From Treponema sp. (GTDB lineage Bacteria > Spirochaetota > Spirochaetia > Treponematales > Breznakiellaceae), in contig JAISOR010000125.1 of the NCBI GenBank assembly GCA_031275535.1, positions 1-5,016 of the forward strand: a stretch of 5,016 nucleotides of DNA. The letters run 5' to 3'. Below the pieces are notes generated by a model. That model saw only the letters and a program-made list of their open reading frames with translations, was not told the DNA's origin and ran no database searches. The position numbers and the translations under genes were made by a program. Numbering within the stretch: the stretch's first letter is position 1; every line of letters starts with the position of its first letter. Below are positions 1 through 5,016 of the stretch, one piece after another.

Positions 1-1895
1 ACCTCTCCGGTCTGGGCCGTGGTGGTCTGGGCTGTGGTGGTCCGGGCTGTGGTGGTCCGGGAACTATCCAGGATAAGGGGCGTTCCCGCGATGGTGGTGG
101 TGATGGAATAGAGGGTAATCTTATCGGGGAAAAAAAACCTCCGGTTCGGGGATATGGAACTATAATTGGGCGTCCCGGGCGAAACATCCCTGGTTCTAAA
201 AGAAACGGCGGTGCTGATATTCGAAATCGAGAGGGTTGAAAGATAGGGAGCCAGGAATGGAAGCGAGGGGGTAACGGAACCGCTCAGCCTCCATTCATAG
301 GAACCCAGGGTATCGGTGGATATCTCTTTTTCTTCACCGGAGGATAGTTCCTTTATCATGGCGAAGAGATCCTGGCCCTCGGACCGGTTTAGGAAATCCC
401 GGTTCACAAAGGGATCGGAATACATGGGAAAAGCCCAGGACATGGAGCCGTAGGCTCCCGACAGGGAACCGGTGGTATTAAGACGGTACCGGAGGGGTAT
501 TTCAGAGGAAAAAAAATGGGAAGAATTCCAGTCGCTGGTCCCGTCATAACGGGGAAAGGGGGTATAGTAATTACTGTTCGGATACTGCGAGATATCCCGG
601 GTAAAACCGATGCCCGCGGAAAGGCTCGTGGCGCCGAAGGGCTTTTTAGCCGGAAGGGCCAGTTCCGTACCGAGATAAAACCCAAGGTTTGCGTAGGCGT
701 CGAAAAGCAGGGAAAGCCGGGTATCATTGGGGTCCCGGGCCTTACGGCCGGTACTCCGCAGGAACACCCCCTCCCGGACCTTTTCCATGTCCGCGCTGTT
801 TCCCAAAATTTTGGTAATAGAACTCTCCGAGGAAGAAACCGCCTGGGGACGGCCCAAAATATAGGTGGTGGTCTGGACAAACTGGCCCTCCCGGGAACGG
901 TAACCCAGGACGGGATGAAAAATAATCTCATCCGCGGGAAAAAAGAAAGCGGGAAGGTATAAAACCGGAACTTCCCCTACCTTGAGAACGGCATTGACCA
1001 GGGCCCAGTCGGATCCGGGAAGCAGCCACAGCTTGGAAGCGCTGATGGACCAGTGGGCTTCTTCGTTAGTAGCGTTACTGATCTGCGCCCTGGTCAGGAC
1101 CGTCACTTCCTCGTCGGTCCGGGTGATAATATTTCCCGAGAACCGGTAGGTGGTTTCATTATCCCGCAGGGACCGTTCAGATATGCCGCCCATAAAAACG
1201 CTGGACCAATTATCCAGATCAACGGTTATGGACTCTCCCCGGAAGGTCTCCCTGGTATCCCCCTCTTCCTTTATATACTCTACCCCCCCGGAGGCGGAGA
1301 GGATATTCCGGGTCCGGTTATAGAGGATCTCCCAGGCTTTAATCCGGTGGATCGCCTCCCCGTCTTTAAGGCTGATGAGTACATCCCCCTGGAGGCGGGC
1401 GTATTCCTCATCCACCACATCCAGGGTAAAATATTCGGTACTCCTGGCGGATTCAATAGTGATAACCTTCTGATTCGAATTCCCGGAATCCGCCGTTTCC
1501 GGCGAGGAAATCCCGTAGTAGGTCATGAGCCGTTCCGCCAGGGCCGCCCGGTCCCCCCCCTCGCTCAGGCCCAGGCTCCGGCACCAGTTCGCCAATTCCG
1601 AAAGGGTGGAGGTTCTTATGTCCATCCTCAGAATCGCCGCCTCGGGGGATTCCTCCTCAGGCGCCTCTTCCGCCCCTTCCCCTTCAGCCCCTTCTTCCGC
1701 AGGCCCCTCCCCCTCAGGCCCTTCTTCCGCAGGCCCCTCCCCCGCTTCCGCGGCGGGGCCTGTTTCGGGGGCCTCCCCGCCGGGAGCCTCTCCCGCAGCT
1801 TCCTGGGCAGGGAGCCCCCGGATCATGGCAGTCAGGAGAACCATACCGAAAAAAAGAAGCCGGAAAAAACGGCGCAGGCCGGTTTTTATTTCCAC
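1..1895 (-). CDS. lptD: LptD/OstA-like outer-membrane assembly protein, 3' end beyond window
   Basis: LptD proteins are outer-membrane beta-barrels with a periplasmic beta-taco domain; in LPS-bearing bacteria they insert LPS into the outer leaflet. The 631 visible codons run off the left edge. In order they encode: a signal peptide (1-30), a Glu/Gly/Pro/Ala-rich linker (31-86), a SAP-like helical motif (about 97-128), an OstA-like beta domain (about 145-300, including [18 protein letters not shown]), the family hallmark [20 protein letters not shown] (309-328) followed by LGYRSREG, and then barrel-like sequence rich in alternating aromatic residues. The start is GTG at 1895, which gives a full signal peptide and sits behind GGAG; the ATGs at 1844 and 1826 would cut into the hydrophobic core. 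The only cysteine seen is C105, so the disulfide scheme of E. coli LptD cannot be present in this part. Tandem repeats occur at residues 51-70 and 614-628. Treponemes generally lack classical LPS, so the cargo may be another glycolipid or lipid; that is inference. Family assignment is strong, exact substrate unknown. Confidence 0.9.
   Translation of the reverse strand, partial: MEIKTGLRRFFRLLFFGMVLLTAMIRGLPAQEAAGEAPGGEAPETGPAAEAGEGPAEEGPEGEGPAEEGAEGEGAEEAPEEESPEAAILRMDIRTSTLSELANWCRSLGLSEGGDRAALAERLMTYYGISSPETADSGNSNQKVITIESARSTEYFTLDVVDEEYARLQGDVLISLKDGEAIHRIKAWEILYNRTRNILSASGGVEYIKEEGDTRETFRGESITVDLDNWSSVFMGGISERSLRDNETTYRFSGNIITRTDEEVTVLTRAQISNATNEEAHWSISASKLWLLPGSDWALVNAVLKVGEVPVLYLPAFFFPADEIIFHPVLGYRSREGQFVQTTTYILGRPQAVSSSESSITKILGNSADMEKVREGVFLRSTGRKARDPNDTRLSLLFDAYANLGFYLGTELALPAKKPFGATSLSAGIGFTRDISQYPNSNYYTPFPRYDGTSDWNSSHFFSSEIPLRYRLNTTGSLSGAYGSMSWAFPMYSDPFVNRDFLNRSEGQDLFAMIKELSSGEEKEISTDTLGSYEWRLSGSVTPSLPFLAPYLSTLSISNISTAVSFRTRDVSPGTPNYSSISPNRRFFFPDKITLYSITTTIAGTPLILDSSRTTTARTTTAQTTTAQTGE
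12..56 (-). repeat. 15-base tandem repeat encoding TTTA(R/Q)
   Basis: Three consecutive 15-base units encode [15 protein letters not shown] (residues 614-628 of the LptD-like protein). Two units are identical on the plus strand (gggctgtggtggtcc at 29-43 and 44-58) and the third, at 14-28, differs at two positions. The array lies in barrel-region sequence, probably in a loop, and keeps the reading frame. It stops before the left edge, where the sequence becomes QTGE. Confidence 0.85.
1512..1607 (-). other. SAP-like helix-loop-helix motif in the LptD-like protein
   Basis: Residues about 97-128 read [20 protein letters not shown] and continue [13 protein letters not shown]. The second half fits the SAP pattern G-L-s-x-x-G-x-k/r-x-x-L-x-x-R-L position by position (G109, L110, G114, R116, L119, R122, L123), preceded by an amphipathic helix with L98, L101 and L108. 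SAP motifs are best known as DNA-binding elements, but this one follows a signal peptide, so it should be periplasmic and is unlikely to bind chromosomal DNA. The match is by eye from memory of the consensus. Confidence 0.55.
1689..1743 (-). repeat. 30-base in-frame tandem repeat in the LptD-like gene
   Basis: Positions 1689-1713 and 1719-1743 are identical over 25 bases at a period of 30. On the coding strand they encode two copies of GEGPAEEG(P/A)E, about residues 52-71, and decayed copies continue toward 1650. They form the centre of a Glu/Gly/Pro/Ala-rich linker between the signal peptide and the first folded segment. A period divisible by three means copy-number change alters linker length without shifting frame. 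Confidence 0.85.
1806..1895 (-). other. Sec signal peptide of the LptD-like protein
   Basis: Residues 1-30 form a typical Sec signal. There is a basic n-region (MEIKTGLRR), a hydrophobic core of about 16 residues rich in Phe and Leu ([16 protein letters not shown]), and a short c-region RGLPA followed by QE. The likely signal peptidase I cut is after A30. There is no cysteine near the cut, so it is not a lipoprotein signal. The first two of these three parts are encoded upstream of the in-frame ATG at 1826, which supports the GTG start at 1895. Confidence 0.85.
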
Positions 1896-4861
1896 CGGGA
1901 AGAACTCCGTTGAGAATGCCGGCGGGAATTTGCGGAACCGCCGAACCTGCGGTTCAGTAAGTCCTTGATATAGGTTCCCGTATAGGACTGGGGATAGGAA
2001 GCTACCTGTTCCGGGCTGCCGGTGATCACCACCTCCCCTCCCCGGTCGCCCCCTTCGGGGCCAAGATCGATAAGATGATCCGCCTGGAGCAGGACATCCA
2101 GATTATGTTCTATCATAACCACCGTATTCCCCTGATCAACCAGGCGGTGGATCACCTCCATAAGCTGCTTCACATCCGCAAAATGCAGCCCCGTGGTGGG
2201 CTCATCCAGGATATAGAGGGTTTTCCCGGTGGAACGTTTGGAAAGCTCCAGGGCCAGCTTGACCCGCTGGGCCTCCCCGCCGGAAAGGGTCAGGGCGGAC
2301 TGTCCCAGTTTGACATAGCCCAGGCCCACCGAGAGGAGGGTATCCATTTTCCGGGCCACATGGGGTATATAGACAAAAAAATCCGCCGCCTCCTCGATGG
2401 TCATATCCAGCACATCGGCGATGTTCTTTCCCTTATAGCGTATTTCCAGGGTTTCCTTGTTAAAGCGCTGGCCATGGCATACATCGCAGGTGATATACAC
2501 ATCGGGGAGGAAGTTCATCTCTATCTTGATGGTTCCGTCCCCCTGGCAGTTTTCACAGCGCCCCCCCCGGACGTTAAAGGAAAAACGCCCCGGCTTATAG
2601 CCCCGCATTTTCGACTCCGGGAGGCTGGCAAAGAGGTCTCGGATCCCCGAAAAGACCCCCACATAGGTGGCCGGGTTGGACCGGGGGGTCCTGCCGATGG
2701 GGCTTTGATCAATATCGATCACCTTATCGATGAACTCCGCCCCTTCCAGGGAATCATAGGCCCCTTCAGGATGATTGGACCGGTACACCCGGTTTGCCAG
2801 GGCGGGGTAGAGGACGTCTGAAAGGAGGGTCGATTTACCGGACCCCGAAACCCCGGTGATACAGGTAAATATCCCCAGGGGAATATCCACGTTTATCCCC
2901 TTAAGGTTATGTTCCGACACCCCCCTAAGGCGGATACAATTCCCGTTGCCCCCCCGCCGTTCCCGGGGAATATCCATGCTGAGGGCGCCCGCCAGGTAGC
3001 GGCCGGTAAGGCTTTCCTCAATCCGCATGACCTCCCCGGGGCTGCCCTGGGCCACCACCTCCCCGCCGTGGACCCCCGCGCCGGGTCCCAGGTCTACGAT
3101 ATAGTCCGCGGTCCTAAGGGTCTGCTCGTCATGTTCCACCACGATGAGGGTATTCCCCAGATTCCGCAGGTAGAGCAGGGTATCGATAAGCCGCTGATTA
3201 TCCCGCTGGTGGAGGCCGATGGAAGGTTCGTCCAGGATGTAGAGGACCCCCACCAGGCTTGAGCCTATCTGGGTGGCCAGGCGGATCCGCTGGGCCTCCC
3301 CGCCGGAAAGGGTGGCGGACTTGCGCTCCAGGGTTAGGTAGTCCAGGCCCACATTTTTCATGAACCCCAGCCGGGCGTTTATCTCCTTGAGGATCTGGTA
3401 GGCGATTTTTTTTTCGGTCTTTGTTAGTTTGACGGTTTCAAAAAATTTGAGGGAATCGGTCACCGAAAGCCTGGTGAGGTCCCAAATGTTCCGGCCCCCC
3501 ACGGTAACGCCCAGGGCCTCCGGCTTGAGCCGCCGGCCCCCGCATTCCTCGCAGGGCTTCTGGCTCATAAACTTTTCAAGCCATTCCTTGATCCCCGGAG
3601 ACTGGGTTTCCAGATAGCGCCGCTTTAGGTCTTCCAGGATCCCCGGAAACCGGGACCGGTATTCAAAACGGCCGGTTTTGTCCCGGTTTTCATATTTTAC
3701 GTCAATCTCGTCCTTGCTGCCGTAGAGGATGGCCTCCAGGGCCTTCCTGGGAAGATCCTTTAAGGGGGTATCCAGGCTGAATTTAAAATGCCGGGCCAGG
3801 CTTTCGAAACGGCTGCGGTGCCAGGCGGAATCGGGATTATAGGGGACCACCCCGCCCTCGTTAAAGGAAAGGGAAAGATCGGGGATCACCAGGTCGGGAT
3901 CAAATTCCAGCCTGGCCCCCAGGCCGGAACAGGAAGGACAGGCCCCAAAGGGGTTGTTGAAGGAAAAAAGCCGGGGCTGTAGTTCGGGGATGGAAATACC
4001 GCAGTCCGGGCAGGCGTTCTTCTGGCTAAAAAAATGCTCGACGGCCCCCGCTTCGGCGGAACTATTCCGGCCGCCGGCCTTGCCGGACTCCGCCTCTCCC
4101 TTTCCGCCGGGGGATTCTTCCCCCTCCCGGCTTCCCTCCCCGGACTTGGGCTGGCAGAGGGCCAGCATGATGCCGTCCGTCGCCTGCAGGGCGGCTTCCA
4201 CGGACTCCGCCAGCCGGGACCGGATATCGGCCCGGATCGCCAGGCGATCTACCACTATCTCTATGGTATGTTTTTTCTGCTTATCCAGCTTGATCTTCTC
4301 GTCCAGGCTTATCATAAGGCCGTCTATCCGGGCCCGGACAAAACCCGCCTTTCGGGCATCCTCCAGGATCTTCTGATGTTCCCCCTTCTTTCCCCGGATC
4401 ACCGGGGCCAGGAGCTGGACCCGGGTCCCCTCCCCCATCTGCATAATGGTATCGATAATCTGATCCACCGGCTGCTCCCGGATCTCCCTGCCGCACTGGG
4501 GACAGTGGGGAATCCCGATCCGGGCATAGAGGAGGCGGTAATAGTCATAAATTTCCGTCACCGTCCCCACGGTGGACCGGGGATTCCGGTGGGTGGTTTT
4601 CTGTTCTATAGATATGGCCGGGGAAAGCCCCTCAATATAGTCCAGGTCGGGTTTATCCATCCGGCCCAAAAACTGCCGGGCATAGGCCGAAAGGCTTTCC
4701 ACATAACGCCGCTGCCCCTCGGCAAAGATGGTATCAAAGGCCAAAGAACTCTTCCCGGACCCCGAAAGGCCGGATATGACAATAAGTTTATCCCGGGGAA
4801 GCTCAAGGTCGATGTTTTTTAGATTATGCTCCCGGGCGCCCTTGATGATAAGTTTATCCAT
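1886..4861 (-). CDS. uvrA: UvrA, excinuclease ABC subunit A
   Basis: This is the damage-sensing ATPase of nucleotide excision repair. In the cytoplasm, dimeric UvrA finds bulky DNA lesions with UvrB and loads UvrB for incision by UvrC. The product is 991 residues against 940 in E. coli. ABC half I has Walker A GLSGSGKS (31-38), signature LSGGEAQR (518-525) and Walker [10 protein letters not shown] (542-550). Half II has Walker A GVSGSGKS (670-677), signature LSGGEAQR (859-866) and Walker [10 protein letters not shown] (884-892). Zinc cysteines are C284/C287 with C308/C311, C437/C440, and C769/C772 with C792/C795. I chose the ATG at 4861 because [17 protein letters not shown] aligns with the E. 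coli N-terminus; the frame stays open to a GTG at 4972, but that stretch does not look like UvrA. No good Shine-Dalgarno sequence precedes the ATG; a GGGG lies 14 bases upstream. Oddities are a Gly/Glu/Ser-rich insert (239-275) and an Arg/Ser-rich C-terminal tail (about 971-991). The end overlaps the next gene by 10 bases. All core motifs are intact, so it should be functional. Confidence 0.98.
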   Translation of the reverse strand: MDKLIIKGAREHNLKNIDLELPRDKLIVISGLSGSGKSSLAFDTIFAEGQRRYVESLSAYARQFLGRMDKPDLDYIEGLSPAISIEQKTTHRNPRSTVGTVTEIYDYYRLLYARIGIPHCPQCGREIREQPVDQIIDTIMQMGEGTRVQLLAPVIRGKKGEHQKILEDARKAGFVRARIDGLMISLDEKIKLDKQKKHTIEIVVDRLAIRADIRSRLAESVEAALQATDGIMLALCQPKSGEGSREGEESPGGKGEAESGKAGGRNSSAEAGAVEHFFSQKNACPDCGISIPELQPRLFSFNNPFGACPSCSGLGARLEFDPDLVIPDLSLSFNEGGVVPYNPDSAWHRSRFESLARHFKFSLDTPLKDLPRKALEAILYGSKDEIDVKYENRDKTGRFEYRSRFPGILEDLKRRYLETQSPGIKEWLEKFMSQKPCEECGGRRLKPEALGVTVGGRNIWDLTRLSVTDSLKFFETVKLTKTEKKIAYQILKEINARLGFMKNVGLDYLTLERKSATLSGGEAQRIRLATQIGSSLVGVLYILDEPSIGLHQRDNQRLIDTLLYLRNLGNTLIVVEHDEQTLRTADYIVDLGPGAGVHGGEVVAQGSPGEVMRIEESLTGRYLAGALSMDIPRERRGGNGNCIRLRGVSEHNLKGINVDIPLGIFTCITGVSGSGKSTLLSDVLYPALANRVYRSNHPEGAYDSLEGAEFIDKVIDIDQSPIGRTPRSNPATYVGVFSGIRDLFASLPESKMRGYKPGRFSFNVRGGRCENCQGDGTIKIEMNFLPDVYITCDVCHGQRFNKETLEIRYKGKNIADVLDMTIEEAADFFVYIPHVARKMDTLLSVGLGYVKLGQSALTLSGGEAQRVKLALELSKRSTGKTLYILDEPTTGLHFADVKQLMEVIHRLVDQGNTVVMIEHNLDVLLQADHLIDLGPEGGDRGGEVVITGSPEQVASYPQSYTGTYIKDLLNRRFGGSANSRRHSQRSSSRWK
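1905..1908 (-). promoter_or_regulatory. Shine-Dalgarno sequence (GGAG) for the LptD-like gene
   Basis: On the minus strand GGAG (within ACGGAGTT) ends 9 bases before the GTG at 1895. It lies inside the last codons of uvrA, about 17 bases before the uvrA stop. This spacing is usable and decides the GTG over the two downstream ATGs. A ribosome-binding site buried in the upstream gene, with a 10-base coding overlap, is the usual arrangement for translational coupling. Confidence 0.7.
2264..2290 (-). repeat. 27-base direct repeat, copy in ABC half II of uvrA
   Basis: The nine codons for TLSGGEAQR (residues 858-866, the ABC signature of half II) are identical base for base to those of half I at 3287-3313. 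The protein identity is expected, because the two halves are ancient duplicates; the identity of every synonymous codon is less expected. Confidence 0.9.
3287..3313 (-). repeat. 27-base direct repeat, copy in ABC half I of uvrA
   Basis: This is the partner of 2264-2290, encoding TLSGGEAQR at residues 517-525. The two copies are in the same orientation with starts 1023 bases apart. Identity stops immediately on both sides, so the repeat covers only the signature motif. Confidence 0.9.
4037..4147 (-). other. Low-complexity insert within UvrA
   Basis: Residues 239-275 of UvrA are rich in Gly, Glu, Ser, Ala and Lys (for example [20 protein letters not shown]) and contain almost no hydrophobic residues. 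They sit between the end of the UvrB-binding region and the first zinc-binding cysteine pair (C284/C287), where E. coli UvrA has only a short connection. This accounts for most of the excess length over 940 residues. The insert is in frame, the flanking motifs are intact, and it is probably a disordered loop. Confidence 0.7.
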
Positions 4862-5016
4862 CGATTTTAAGCATACCCCGACCCATGGCGGACGCGCAAT
4901 ATGGGGGGGGAAGAGGGGGTTCCCCGCATAATACGGCTGCCAATCGACAGTCGCTCTTTCTTCACTTCCCACCCCGCTCTAGTCCCCGCCGCAGTTACTC
5001 GTTGGGCCGCCCGCGC
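4862..5016. other. Non-coding region upstream of uvrA, no firm promoter
   Basis: No gene is visible in this 155-base stretch. On the minus strand it holds a C8 tract (4903-4910), a TATTAT hexamer at about 4926-4931 without a good -35 partner, and a weak TTGCGC / 18 bases / TATGCT pair ending about 8 bases before the uvrA ATG, which would imply an almost leaderless transcript. Neither promoter reading is secure. I see no SOS-box-like palindrome of the LexA type. The first bases read from the right edge (5016 to about 4980) look compositionally like intergenic sequence and show no terminator hairpin with a U-run. Confidence 0.4.

Noticed and set aside
1..60. Possible CRISPR-like repeat at the left edge
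   Set aside because: The units are 15 bases, adjoin without spacers and lie in frame in a coding sequence, so this is a protein-coding tandem repeat.
404..931. Minus-strand open frame of 175 codons
   Set aside because: It is a shifted frame within the LptD-like gene, whose true frame stays open through the region and carries family motifs. It is Pro/Phe-rich and has no recognisable features.
1975..2075. GC-rich inverted-repeat-like stretches near the end of uvrA, considered as a terminator
   Set aside because: They lie within conserved UvrA coding sequence, with no U-run following and the next gene overlapping downstream.
4034..4822. Long plus-strand open frame (262 codons) opposite uvrA; similar plus-strand frames at 2075-2821 and 1053-1913
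   Set aside because: They lie antisense to well-supported conserved genes. Their translations are Pro/Gly/Arg-rich without domains, as expected from the reverse complement of GC-rich codons.
4862..4972. N-terminal extension of UvrA from a GTG at 4972
   Set aside because: The extra 37 residues look unlike UvrA, and the ATG at 4861 matches the conserved family start exactly. The extension may simply be an open leader.
5001..5007. GTTGGGC, which fits the integron attC core GTTRRRY
   Set aside because: A seven-base match is weak. I found no paired RYYYAAC at a suitable distance within the window, and no cassette structure. The sequence right of 5016 would be needed to decide.

Overview
The window reads as a spirochaete chromosome segment, most likely from a GC-rich member of the Treponema group such as the termite-gut or free-living lineages. 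Three things point there. The gene pair is uvrA followed directly by an LptD/OstA-like outer-membrane gene; from memory, Treponema pallidum has the same order (TP0514-TP0515). The LptD-like protein has a periplasmic start and a divergent barrel unlike proteobacterial LptD. Both genes carry Gly/Glu-rich low-complexity inserts. The genus is an inference; no rRNA or other marker gene is present.

Layout, read on the minus strand. Positions 5016-4862 are a non-coding leader of about 155 bases with a C8 tract on the coding strand and no convincing promoter. Positions 4861-1886 are a complete uvrA encoding 991 residues: the damage-recognition ATPase of nucleotide excision repair, with both ABC ATPase halves and the zinc-binding cysteine pairs intact. 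Positions 1895-1 are the first 631 codons of an lptD-like gene that continues past the left edge. Its GTG start lies inside the end of uvrA (10-base overlap) behind a GGAG ribosome-binding sequence, so the two genes are probably transcribed and translated together. There is no room for a terminator or a separate promoter between them, although an internal promoter within uvrA cannot be excluded.

The two products have unrelated jobs: DNA repair in the cytoplasm, and assembly of an outer-membrane surface lipid or glycolipid. The coupling probably reflects lineage-specific gene order rather than a shared pathway. The plus strand holds no gene I can support; its long open frames are antisense shadows of these two GC-rich genes.

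I found no new multi-gene system, mobile element, CRISPR array or RNA gene. The points most worth a second look are within the two proteins: a SAP-like helix-loop-helix motif at the mature N-terminus of the LptD-like protein, with a G8 tract inside it; two in-frame tandem repeats in the same gene; a 37-residue low-complexity insert in UvrA; and a perfect 27-base repeat between the two ABC signature segments of uvrA.
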